From Karstenula rhodostoma CBS 690.94 (taxonomy: Eukaryota; Ascomycota; Dothideomycetes; Pleosporales; Didymosphaeriaceae): DNA of 64,000 nt. This document shows positions 1-11,096 of this stretch, in pieces. The notes below the pieces were generated by a model, which saw nothing but the letters and a program-made list of their open reading frames with translations, did no database searches and was not told the origin of the DNA. How positions within the stretch are numbered: position 1 is the stretch's first letter; every line of letters starts with the position of its first letter. The position numbers and the translations under genes were made by a program. The stretch lies in NCBI GenBank assembly GCA_010093485.1, contig MU001506.1, forward strand, positions 744,001 to 808,000, written 5' to 3'.

Positions 1-1648
1 AGGACGGCGTGGGTGCGGGTCTCAGGAGGTGAGTCATTTGGTGGCCAGGAATAGACAGTGTGTTCGTGGAGCAGGGGACCGTTGCGGTTGTCGAACTGGA
101 TGAGGGATACAGGGACGTGGAGTACGGATCCGAATCCAAAAGTGATGGGTATTGAGTAGGAACCGGGAGCCACGTGGTAGTCACCAAAGCAGGCCTCTAT
201 GGGCCTCGCAGTGGGATGCCAGCCATGGCGTTCTGCCAGGAAGACACTGGCCAACCCAGAAACCAGGCGGTCGCGGCAGGGATGATTGACGAGGTCGCCC
301 TTAAAGTGGTCGATGCAGGATTTGCACGGAGTCCCAGGATCGCACTTCTCCTTGCGTTTCTTGCAGTTTGAACACGATCCAACAAGGCGCATCAATGCTG
401 CATGACTTCGTTGTTGAGCAGTCAATGCCCCTACACGACCCCTTTGGCGCCGACGACTACCTTCCGCTCCCGAAGGAACCAGTCTATGTTGTGTGTTGGG
501 TTGGTACGAGACCCAGCCGAAATTATCGGTGGTTGGAGAGGGCGACGCGAGCTTGTTGTTGCGACTGCGGCGCGGGTTTGACAGGCTTCGCGTGAGTAAG
601 GCCGGGCGAGGTGAGCACTGCTGCTCAGGGGACGTAGACAGCACAGGCGGCACCCAGCGAGACCAGTATTGTGATTGCTGTCTCAAAGATGGATGCCGCT
701 CCATAGCAGCTCTCGCGCGGTAATCTGATGGTGAGCTAGACACACGGATCTGCGGCTGAGGGATGGTAATTGCCCGTGGTTGACTATGCTGCGATTGCTG
801 ATAAGATAAGTGGTCGGTCCATGGGTGTGAGGAGAATGTGTTGCTAAACCTCTGTGGTTCCGTTTGGGGAATTGGTATTGGCATGGCACCTGTCCCGTCT
901 TCTTGTTGAACCTCTATGATGGGTTCCACGGACGGCTCAACCCACGTCCCGACATTGTCCAGAGCCTGTGAGGCATACACATCGAGGCTGCTGAAGGAAT
1001 GAGGTGTTCCAGCTACGTGAGGGTTGAAGAGACCCGATGTTGGTGCCGTCTGGTAAGAACTTGATGAGCCATAGCTGTGAGTGTCGAAGAACGGTAACGT
1101 TGAATATCCAAGCCTAAAGCAAGATATGTCAGTGCGGTTCGCGTGAAAGGGCAGATTGAAAACAGCCCACGGCCCAAATGATGTAGGAAATTTACGAGCG
1201 AGTTGTGATGCCCATTTCGTGTTTGTACGTACGCGGGAGAGAGCGTAGACTCGCAGGCCTCAACCGAATCCTGATGCACCCCTACTTGCGCTGCCAGGGG
1301 TGAAGTAGCTGATGTTGTATATGAAGGAGAGCCACTCAGCCAAGAATGACCTCCATTGACAGACGGCGGTCGTGAGACAGCATAATCAAATGAAGAGGGA
1401 CCATCAAAGACCGATGCTGTAGTGGAGGGTTCGTAGAATTGCTCAGAGGTTACACTTGCTGGGTCATGAGCGTTGGACGAGAACGAAGCGTCGCCATAGG
1501 GGGTACCGGCCGATTTGGTTGCGATGCCGAGGTCGCCTTGGAACAATGGGTCGTACAATTCACCGTCCCAGGATATCAAGTCCTGCCAGCCCTCCTCCGA
1601 TGAAAGCTTTTGGGTGAGGGTAGACATCCTCCGCGCATTGAAGGCCAT
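1..1648 (-). CDS. Zn2Cys6 transcription regulator, 3' end cut by window edge
   Basis: Likely a nuclear DNA-binding regulator. Two exons: 1648..1233 and 1113 to beyond base 1; the intron 1232..1114 has GTACGT and TTTAG ends and keeps the frame. The first 380 or so residues are Ser/Pro/Gln-rich and low in complexity. A zinc cluster then begins near residue 385: CSNCKKRKEKC, then C-x2-C, then a sixth Cys after 12 residues (IDHFKGDLVNHPC). Cys spacing is 2, 6, 5, 2 and 12, so the last loop is longer than the usual 6 to 8. About 95 further residues follow in frame to the window edge. The ATG at 1648 (MAFNARRMS) is chosen; an in-frame ATG at 1720 would add 24 residues. The internal position of the zinc cluster is unusual, since most fungal members have it near the N-terminus. 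The target genes cannot be told from sequence. Confidence 0.75.
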
Positions 1649-1720
1649 GTTGGAGGTAGCGATCGGCGGCGCTATAGAGCCGGAGGAGTGGCGGCCGTAT
1701 TGTGTACCCTGGGGTAACAC

Positions 1721-2681
1721 AGGTCACAATGTGTCTCCAATTATCAGGCCTGACCCGGGTGTGGCGTCTGCAGTGGAGCAAGTTGGGCGTAAAGAGCTCG
1801 CTTGTGGAGTTGGGTGAGACGACGCAGGTCAGAGCAGATGTGTGGCCAGTCGCGTGTTGAGCGGACGGAAGCTGTAGTTAGGCACCTGTGAGATGGGAAG
1901 CCCACCACCTCGCGTGGTGTCATCTAAGGGAGATGGCGGGAAAAGTGTGAGAGTGAACCAAAACCGCGGGCGTTGACCAAAGGGAAAGATGGCGACTTGT
2001 ACGGCTGGAATGGTACAAACATATACAGAAGACGCGGTCATACCAGGATACCTGCGGCTGAAGCAGCGTGAATGCCTTGCGGCGGCCCTAGGAAGCCTCC
2101 GCTCCAGTTGCAAGTTGCGGGCTTATCACGTTGTGCGGAGGGCGTGGGGATGACTGCGTGCCATTGAGTAAACTGTCGACAGGCTGTGCGCGTCGGCGCG
2201 CGCTGGTCGTGGTCCATGGACGTGGTCGGCAGTGCCCGGTGACTGTCGTGCATCCTTGGTTCGCCTAATGTAGTTCACCGGCAAACCCTAGTGCAGGGCT
2301 GCCAAATCATGGTGCCGACACGGGAGCTGCGCATTCTTTGGTGCAGCGTAAGCCGTGCCGCACGACGTGCGCCATTTTCCGTGGGGAGTTGTGATTCCGC
2401 GTGAGGAAGGCTTCTGGAAGGTCGCACCCGCCTTGTTCCCTGCTTCTCCGCAGTGTCGTGGCGCAGCCCGCAAGCCCCCCAGGACAACATCGCCCTGCAT
2501 CACATGCAAGCAGTGCACATCATCACGATCAGATGTCATCGAGTCGGGATCTCTCTGGTTAGCCCAGCAAGATACGTCGAAGCATTCATGTGCTCATCAC
2601 CCTTTCAATTGCTCATTTACACCACGACAAATGCACGTGTGCAAACACGCTATCTGCCCATCTATCTGAACCTCGGGTGAA
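1721..2681. other. Intergenic, 5' flank of the regulator and 3' flank of the AAA gene
   Basis: No open frame here shows family similarity or coding-like codon use. It holds the upstream region of the minus-strand regulator and the 3' flank of the minus-strand AAA ATPase. I see nothing else in it. Confidence 0.5.
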
Positions 2682-4401
2682 CTACACGCCCCACTCCCAC
2701 ACACCCGCAGACTTGTTCTGCGCAAGCGGGACAAACGAGTCAATAGGGCTACGTGCCGACGAAGCGATCTGACGCCCCGGCTCCGTGCCGGCTGCCTTGT
2801 GTGAACTGCCCGGCAGCCTCATCTTTTTGAACATTGGCGTCATCCTCTCGTATTCGGCAGCAGAAATTCCCTCGTCAGCCATACGGGGTTGGGGATCAGA
2901 GCCGTCGTCACCGTCACCGCCTCCTTCATCGTTACCCATCTCCTTGCGAAGGATCTTGACTTGCGCCTTGAAGGCGCGCCAGAACTCGTATTTATCGAGC
3001 GGGTCGTCTTCGTCGCTTGCTTCATTACCGGCAGACTCCTCGTCTTCGTCGTCGCCGTCGTGGGTACGCGCCAACTCAAGGAGGGTTGCTACGAAAGCTT
3101 CCTTCAAGTAGGCGAAAGAGAAGTCGTCGGTGATCTCCGCGATTGCATCACACAATTTGCTGGGGAAATCAATGCTCTTCTTGCTCTTCAGCTTGTGTCT
3201 CCAGTATTGCGCTAACTCTAGTCAGCCGCATTCTCATGGTCAGAAACAACAGAACCACTTACCATACTGAGATCTTTCACCCTTGTTCGGCAGAGGGAAC
3301 AGATACTTGCGGTCGAACCGCGATGGTCGCTTGGACAGTCCTGGGTCCAGCTCGTCCAAATGGTTCGTTGTTGCGATCATGAGAATGCCGTCGTTGTTCT
3401 CCAGCCCGTCTACTTCGTTGAAGAAATAACTTCGCGTCGACTTGGTCACAATCGTATCGATGTCTTCCAGCACCAACATACAAGGTGACATGGATCTCGC
3501 CATCTGAAAGACCTGCCTGATGTTCCAGGAGAACGGGGCGCTCTTCACGTACAATGTAACCACAGGCTTTTTGCGCTCCTGGACGGTATGCATCAGAGCT
3601 TTCAAGGAGATGGTCTTGCCATTACCTACGGGGCCATGAAAGATCAGACCACGTTTCCACGGGACGCCGTATTCGCGGTAGATTTCTTCGTTATCGAAAA
3701 ATCTGTTCGCGACTTCGGTCAATGCCTTTTTCGTCTTGGGGTCGAGGATTACATCCTCCCACTTCGCCTTCTTGACTTCATCCCAAAGCTTGGTGGACCT
3801 CATCCAGCCACTGTCGTAGATGTAGATGGCCGGCTCTTCCTTGATCAGCCATGCTCCAATCGTAGCCAGGAGTCGATCTACCACCGACGAGTGCGACGTT
3901 GTTGTCTCGCTACCCTGTGGTTCCTTCAGGACATACTGCATGGAGGACAATCCTATTACGACCGAGTACACTATAAAGTGCTCATTGTTCCAGGTGTAGT
4001 TGTACCTGCCGTAAAAAACAGCGTCGGCAAGACGACCTGAACCGCCCTGTGGAAGGAAATCCCGGGTTAGCTGTCGCTCTTGCGTGTCAGTAACAGCATG
4101 GTATGAAACAACGCACCCTGTGGGCTGGCGCTACAAAACCTGTCCATCGGATGACAGGTTCGGTATCTTCGTCCAGCTCAGCTTCAGCATAGCCTGCCGC
4201 GGCAAATTGAAGGAGGTTGACATTGGTGGCAGGCACGCTCGTAACGGTCAGCTCTGGGTGCTTCTCTCGCAACGCCGTGACAATTTGCACGTCGGGATCG
4301 AAGCCCTTGGCGTTCAGCAGTTGCTGGTAGTCGGGAAATATCTGCGGTGGGTTGTGCGACCCGTCATTGTCGATGAAGGTGAAGTCGTCGGTGGATGCCA
4401 T
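2682..4401 (-). CDS. BCS1-like AAA ATPase
   Basis: A 532-residue AAA ATPase of the fungal BCS1-like family. Exons 4401..4117, 4046..3263 and 3211..2682, all in frame with GT-AG introns of 70 and 51 bp. Walker A GPVGNGKT is at residues 233-240, Walker B LVLEDID at 286-292, then ATTNHLDELDPGLSKRPSRF with the sensor Asn and arginine-finger region. The stretch from about 120 to 190 (NNEHFIVYSV, then WMRSTKLWDEVKKAKWEDVILD) matches the BCS1-specific region before the AAA core. The C-terminal 120 residues are acidic (DGDDEDEESAG) and then unstructured. Yeast Bcs1 is a mitochondrial inner-membrane translocase for the Rieske protein, but this paralogue lacks an obvious N-terminal transmembrane helix, so its location and substrate are uncertain. 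The start ATG at 4401 gives MASTDDFTFID. Confidence 0.88.
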
Positions 4402-5414
4402 CTTGGGTAGATTGCAGAAGCAGGCTGTTTGATGGAAACAATCGTTCACATGTACGATGGGACGCCCAGGCAACAATGCTTGGCTATACTAGGATGGTTT
4501 CGTGCTGATGCTCCGTGGTCGTGATTGGCTTGTAGGAAGGATGGATAGCTCAAGATGCGGCGATGACGTCTGGTGTTTCACTCTCGGACACGGAAGGGGC
4601 TTGGAGGGGGCGGAGTAGACACAATGTCAATAACACTGAGATGCTGCAGGCTACGAATACTGCACCATCAGGGCAGTCTTGGCTGCGAAACGGCGATGAA
4701 GGGTGAAGGATTGTGAGAGAGTATTCTTGAGGTGGGCGGCCCCGAGGCAAGTGATGCGGAGAAAGCAATATCGGAGGCGTCGTACCTTCCCGATTCTCAC
4801 GAATGCGGTGGCCATTCACGAGACCAACCCTTGCAAGCCTAGTTCCAAGCGACACGTCGAGATTGGATGCAATTGCACGTTTGCAACAACTCTCAATTGC
4901 GCAGACAGCGGGGAGAGTGGAGGTGGTTGTGGTTGCGGGCTTACTAACGGCGAGTGTCCGACACGCTCATTGATGGGGCAAGCGTACCGAAGGCGTACCG
5001 AAAGCTGTGGCTTTCACATGCCATTGACCTCTGCATACCAACGCGAATGGAGAGAGAGCGCGTCCCAACGGCATGCCAATGACGCTTGGCCAGTTGACCA
5101 TATAACCCCCATCTCACTGTGGCCTATTCTGCCCTCCAGCATCACTGCGAGGTGAGCCCATCAACATCCAGAGACGCGCCAAGCGGTCAAGGTTTTGCTC
5201 ACGCGTCGGCTGACCCTGGCAAAGTTGTCCTTTGGCGACGTCGATTCCCTCTACGACCCAACAATTCACGGCGGGGCAAGCGGGGGTGCAGCGCTCCGTA
5301 TTTCATCTTCGTTCCTTCGACAGCCCATCTTTAGGACCTTCATGTTGGAATTGGGTGGTTATCTAGCATATACATCACATCACATTCCCACGGTAGCGCG
5401 CGGAACATCGGAAC
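4402..5414. promoter_or_regulatory. Divergent intergenic promoter region, AAA ATPase / INSIG
   Basis: A 1013 bp gap lies between the start codons of two divergent genes. It has no supported coding sequence. An AT-containing CATATAACC element lies about 315 bp upstream of the INSIG start. I could not find a clear sterol regulatory element by eye. Confidence 0.4.
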
Positions 5415-6723
5415 ATGGCCGACGACCCTCTCACCACGAGCTCGACGCAGCAGCCGCGCATCTACCGTCCCATACCCCGCCGCAACTTCTCGACGCAGAC
5501 AGACGCCCCAGACTCGCCCGCACACGCTTTCGTCCCGTCGACGCCGCCCCTGGTCGCCGAGACGCAGAACCGCCCGTCCGACTTCCTTGCCCAGCTCAAC
5601 GCGCGCCTGCTCCGGACCTACAATGCCGGTCTCAATCTCAATGAAGACGGGGACGCTGAAGCCGCGCCGCCCCCGCGGAACAAGAGTCTCATGAACCTGA
5701 CCAAGAGCACCCTGTTCGGAATCTACGACGACGATGACAGCACACCGGTGGAGCAGAGTGTCCCGGAGACGCCCTGGGGCACTGGCACAGAGACGCCCGG
5801 GAGGAAACATCCAGGCACAAACAAATGGGACAGCGGCACCGATAGCCCGGCTCTAGGTCTTACCATGCAGCCGCGCAGAAGGAACGCCAATAACAGGGAC
5901 CGCCCATCACGATCACCTAGGCACGCCCCGAGACCAGAGCGGAAGGGCATTTGGAAGTACACCGTATCTTTAGGAAAGCTGGCAGCGTTGTTCCTGTTCG
6001 GAGTCACCTACGGCGTCATCGTCAGCCATCTGCACGATACGAGGGGGTTGGCCGCCGTAAGGGTAGAAGGCGTGGACCGAGGGAACTGGATATATCTTGC
6101 AAGCTGGGGGGTTGCTGGCCTTGTACTGGGCAGTTGCTTGCCCTATGTAGAGCTCACGTGGGGCAAAAACACCGTGGGCGACCAGGAGGAAGAGGGTGCA
6201 CCAGAGCACGAGACGGAAACTAGCTTCAGCGAGCAATGGAACGACGTAGTGCGGAGTGTGGGCGCCTTTCTGGCAGTAGCATTCGCCATCGTAAGTATCC
6301 AATTGCATCCTGCCGCTGGCCCAAGCTAACCAACTGCAGCGCCGACTCCCATGGCAGTCCACTCTCCAGCTCACCCTGACCCTCGCCCTCGTCAACCCAG
6401 CTCTATGGTACATCCTCGACCGTACTAAACCCGGCTTCTCTTACTCGCTCCTCGTAACGTCTATCCTGACATCCTTCATCTTCCTCTCGGATCCCAACAT
6501 CCTCCCCTCACCCTTACTACCAGCCACGATCAACGGCACGCACACGCCCTCCGCCGCACGGATGCAGGGCCAGCAAGACATGTTCGTTGGCGTGGTGAGC
6601 TATGAAACACTAGCGGTGGTGACATGGGTGGGCAGCGTGCTGTTCTGCAGTTGCGTGTGCTTTGGCAGTATAGGCCGACGTCTTGCCGTGTGGGACCACC
6701 ACGAGTCCGGCAGAAAGAGATAG
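5415..6723 (+). CDS. insA: INSIG-domain ER membrane protein (sterol regulation)
   Basis: Two exons, 5415..6290 and 6340..6723 (419 residues); the intron has GTAAGT and GCAG ends. Residues 1 to about 175 are polar and rich in Thr/Pro, with no animal counterpart. After that come several hydrophobic segments (from KLAALFLFGVTYGVIV near residue 185). Diagnostic INSIG signatures are WNDVVRSVGAFLAVAFAI, LQLTLTLALVNPALWYILDR followed by TKPGFSYS (animal form DRSRSGFG), and near the C-terminus GSIGRRLAVWD (animal form GNIGRQLAMYE). INSIG proteins sit in the ER membrane, bind sterols and control HMG-CoA reductase and, in some lineages, SREBP-SCAP. In fission yeast Ins1 acts on HMG-CoA reductase, so a similar role is likely here. 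The gene is divergent from the AAA ATPase gene. Confidence 0.88.
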
Positions 6724-7763
6724 ATTTGATACCCTGCTGATTTTTCTGGCTTCTGAGCGAGTAGCAGTCGTCCCGCACTACTCTTATTGTATAGCATTGT
6801 AATGGTTGGGTTAAAATGGGCATCGAGGACATCTGTCCCGGGGAGTTTTGTGTCAGGCGTCATCTACCACGGCGGAGAAATCTTACGGCTGATACCTTTG
6901 TTGATGGGTTTCGAATAACCCGCGTAATCGTGCTTCGTGATGGAGCTAAGTTCCTCCACTTCGCGAGCCTCCTAGGCCCTTTTCCTTTCTCTACTCCGCA
7001 CCTGGTAGCGACCCGCACCCACGACGGGTCATCCTCTTTCCACGCATCCTTCGACCTCTTGCACCACTGATGACACACTCCCCTTCCTCAGCCCTCCCCG
7101 CGTCCAACCCGTTCACCGATACTTAGCGTCATTACACTGCCCCCTCATCCAATCGAGTCTCGCGATCCACCCAGAAGGCATCTCAAGAAGACACATCATA
7201 GCCATGAAGACTGCCCACCGTGAAGCGAGAGAACAGTAAGTCCGTTACGTTTACTACTTTCTCTAACAGTTTGTCTCCGCCGCCACAGCCACATACTGCG
7301 CCCTCTCCCGACACACCGTGGGCATGTCTAGCCGTTCTCCCGCATTTTACGCCCGTGCGCAATCTACTAGGTCGTCGTTTGGAAGGTTCACGCATCGTTA
7401 TCTGCCGGTGGTTTTTGTGTCCGTGAAGAAGTGGTACTCAAGCTTACATCAAGTGGCACCCGTGGAGCATATTTAGCCAGTTAGGGGTATTCTCGAGGTG
7501 CGAGGGAGACAGCTCCAGCGATTGTTCTAGGACCGCTGGTTTTGGTTTCTTGTTTGTGGGATGGGAGATGGATGTCCTCTGTTTAAGTTGAGCTAACCAC
7601 GTGCAAAGATGCGCAAAGTCTGTTCGGTGGAGAAGGCTTCAGAAGACTCGGGAAAACGTAATCATACGATGGCTGCGATATGCTTTTATATCCAAAACAT
7701 CAACGCCGTTTGTTATTTATATATACCGTGGTCTACGTATCCAGCCCCGCCTGCTGTCCGTCT
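6724..7763. other. Intergenic region between convergent genes
   Basis: Convergent 3' flanks of the INSIG gene and the next minus-strand gene. Around 7204 there is a start codon, a good intron (GTAAGT at 7236, CTAAC branch site, CCACAG at 7288) and a very short downstream frame; see the findings. No other gene is supported. Confidence 0.4.
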
Positions 7764-9989
7764 TCAAATCCCAACCAACCCATCCAACAACGCCGTCAAC
7801 CCCGCAACCCCCATCAGCGCTCCCGCCTTCCCATGCCCATGTCCCTTCTTCCGCTCTCGCTCTCGCTCCCGATCCCTTCGACTGCCATCAGACCCCCGTC
7901 GCCGCCGCCGACTCCCTTCCCGGGGCTTCCGACTCCGCGTCACGCTTTCGCTGTCCGAGGTGCCGGACGTGCTGGAGTAGTGGTCGTGTCGCGAGCCGTC
8001 CAGCGACGTTCGGAGCGGGGATTGTGCGTGCATTGGGGGCTGGAGATGGCGCGGGGGTTGGTAGGGCGTGGGCGGGACGAAAGTGCGGGTTGAGCGGGGG
8101 GAGGGCGGGGGGAAGGACTGGTTCATGTTGGGGTGGGGAGCTATGGGTATGGGTGTGGCTTGCGGGAGTGGGGGTGGGGGTGGGAGATGGAGGTTGCTGG
8201 AGCGGGGGTTTGGGGGGTAGGAGGGTGGTGGTTGGCCGGGCATTGAGAAGGCGCGGTCGAGGGGAGGGGGCTGGGAGATGTGGTACGCGGTTGTGGAGCG
8301 CTCGAGTGGCGGTGGTCTACCCTGGGGTGCTAGCGGTGTGCGGTCGTGGTCGTTGCCTGCGTCTGGTGGCACGTAGGGAGTCCGACGTTCGAAAGACGTC
8401 CGCCGCGTCCGCTCCCTGGCGAGCGGCGGTGACGGGGGCTGCGTCTTGCGGTAGAGGTCTACTGTTCGCTCGACTAGTCTTTGCACTTGGTCGAAGGTCA
8501 GAGGCTGGTCTATGCAGAACCACGTCTCGAACTTGGTGCGCCTCCCATCCGGTATCTCCTTTTGCACTTGGGTGTGGGAGTAGCCCACCTCTTGGAGCGC
8601 TTCTTTGCACACCCATGACGCTTGCACTTCAGTCCAGCTGTGTCGATGTGCAAATGCCTCTGAGGAGGGTGCATCGGTGTTTGATTCTTGGACTTTGCCG
8701 TCAATGTACTTCCAGTAGTATCTACGCGTGCGTAACGTCCAAGGTATCTCCAGGTCCAGCCCGTCGTCCTTATCTTTCGCTTCAACAGCTGCCGCTGCTT
8801 CCACGGGTAGGGTAGAAATACTCGATCGGGGTGATACGGGTACTGTAGGGTCCTGCTGCAACGATGACTTTGGGATAGGTAGGGAGGATGACTCTGCGAA
8901 CAAAGGTGGAATTGCGTCCGGTCTGCGAGGAACAGAAGAGTCCAAACCAACACTACTGCCAGTGAAGTTAGACAGAGGGTCTATATCGTCTTCACTGTCT
9001 GATTCGACGAATGGCTGTTGGGATTCCCGTTTCTGCGCTTGAACTCTCCGCTCCGCATGCAATAGGTCTTCCTCGAACTGGCGCAGCCTTGTCCATCGGT
9101 CTAACAAGCGGTCTGATTGCGATTTTGAGATACCACATACTGACGCCAGCCACTGCGGTTCGTCGGATCTTTGAGTGTCTAGAGTGGCGATGAATTTGTC
9201 CTGATATTTAGCCAAGCTTGCCGGACTAACTGCATTTTCGTCAACGATGCTTAAGCTCGAAGAGCTATCATTTTCCATCAATAACCGCGCATCTGGCCGG
9301 GCCCTTTCATATAGTTTTGATGCTTGCAGTATTGAAATTTGCTGGCCGATAATAAGTGTTTCCAGCTGCTGCTTCTCATTTGCCACTGCGGTGGCACACT
9401 GGCTTGGTGAGACTGTGGGTCTGACTCTGCGTAATCGTCAGAAATTGTCGCAGTGTCGTTGAAATAGATGCATAAAATCGTACCTTGCCCACATGATGCT
9501 CTGTGCTGTATACAGAGTCTGCAGCATCACTGACAACGTAGTTCTCAGCGAATCCAGATGAGCCTCGAGGTAGTGTAACCTCGCCACCATTTCCGGGGTG
9601 AGCGTAGGAACTTGGTTTCCTTCTCGGTGCTCATCATAAGAACGCCTTTTTCTCTGTGTATCCTGGCCGGATACCAGGATATCTATTTGACTGAAAATAG
9701 TCGAGGTTTGATCCAGGATATCTTGGATGGTTTCAAAAGCCTACGTGTCGCGTTAGGATCGAGTGGCGTATGCGAAAAAAAGCATACATACTTCCGCCGA
9801 TGGTAATCGATCATCTTCCTTAATGATAGTCCCAACTTCCTTCACTATCAGCGCCAAATTCGAAATCGCTTTCGCAGCCTTCAAAAGCTCTTTGGCAGCA
9901 TAAACATCCGCTGCAGCGACCCGGTAGAGCACAAGAGCAAGTGCAGAGCTCTGAGACACAAGCGGAAGAATAGCGGCGAGGACTGCCAT
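7764..9989 (-). CDS. Hypothetical protein with STAND-type fungal N-terminal domain and proline-rich C-terminus
   Basis: Three exons: 9989..9792, 9740..9484 and 9426..7764 (705 residues), with introns of 51 and 57 bp. The first 60 to 150 residues (MAVLAAILPLVSQSSALALV, then helical VYAAKELLKAAKAISNLALI) resemble the helical N-terminal domain placed before NACHT or ankyrin domains in fungal STAND proteins, but no nucleotide-binding domain follows. The middle is a polar, partly helical region with TLRTRRYYWKYIDGKVQES. The C-terminal third is proline-rich (PPPPLPQATP), followed by an Arg/Ser-rich stretch (RRRRRGSDGSRRDRERERER) and a short hydrophobic end GALMGVAGLTALLDGLVGI. I do not recognise a characterised homologue. 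A scaffold or immune-type adaptor role would be speculation. Confidence 0.72.
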
Positions 9990-11096
9990 GTGTTTTCGTG
10001 GACCAGTAACGTCACGCCTTCAATATAGCGAGATTCAATTGCAGTATCTGGTGTCGTTGTTGCCTGCGAAATTGTACTGTCATCAAAAAGCGTTGGGTTG
10101 TGGGTTCGTGGTCCAGCGTGAGGTCATCGCACAGCCCCAGCTGCAGGGACTCACCGAGAGTCTGCACACCGGCCTCTAATCGGGGTTTAGAGCCTTTGAT
10201 CGATTCGCGAACAAGGCAACGAACTGCTGCACCCCGGATGGTCAGGCTTTGGCGAGCGATCCGCTGCTGCACTCTGTCGAAGCGATGCACACCGCGTGCG
10301 AAGCCGACAAAGATCGATATGCCGACGATTAATTGTGGCTCAACGCGGAGAAGATATCGAATCAATGTCTACGGCCAGGCTGCGAGCTGACCTCGCTCTC
10401 CCATGTTCCTTCGTGGGGCTCGAGCCAGGGCTACACGAGCTGACACAACTAGCACCGGATAGTATACTGCTCGCAAAAATTCCTTTCAACGATCTACCTC
10501 GTTGCGAGATTCCGGTGAAGCTTCGTAATGTGGGGCTGTTTGCGGCTCTCGACGAAAGGGACGAGGCTTGGTGCCCACTTGCCGTCACTTCTAGCTCTCT
10601 ATCTCCAGCAGTAGAACAAAGAGCGTCATCGTTGGCTGGGGACGTCCTGGTGTGTTGCATCGTTAGCTCCATCATTTCACCGGATCGCAGCATATCACTT
10701 ACAATGGGGCTAAACACCAAGCAGTACTATCTCAGTCTGGTGCCCAACAATGTTCCAAAACGGACTTTTGGTAGCGACACCCGTGATGAGCTGCCAAAGA
10801 TACCGCTAAGCAGCACGGCTAACTAGAAGGACAAGTGACATTACATTTGTTGACCGGAAGGAGATGGATGAGGCTACGCGGTCTCGTGTTAGAAAGCTAG
10901 TAACGTAAAGTTATAATTGTATCTACCCGTATGGATGATAAAGTCCCGAGCTACGTGAGATATGCCTCTATAATGCAGTTTTGGTTTCCTTTCGGCAAGG
11001 TTCGCCAACCGTGATAACGCCATCGCTATGCATAAGAAGCCGAGCCAAAGCACCGCTTCTATAATTCCATCCCACCCGAGATTCTTTTTTATGCGC
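9990..11096. other. Intergenic region with a doubtful minus-strand frame
   Basis: No recognisable gene. On the minus strand two overlapping open frames (about 10690..10340 and 10365..10012) are long enough to notice. The second has LIVGISIFVGFARGVHRFDR and ends in a helix-like Gln/Leu stretch. I could not join them with a convincing intron, and no family is recognised. They may be a degraded or unannotated gene, or chance. Confidence 0.3.

Noticed and set aside
7601..8815. Plus-strand open frame of 404 codons
   Set aside because: It is antisense to the proline-rich part of a supported minus-strand gene and gives Arg/Gly/Val-rich nonsense.
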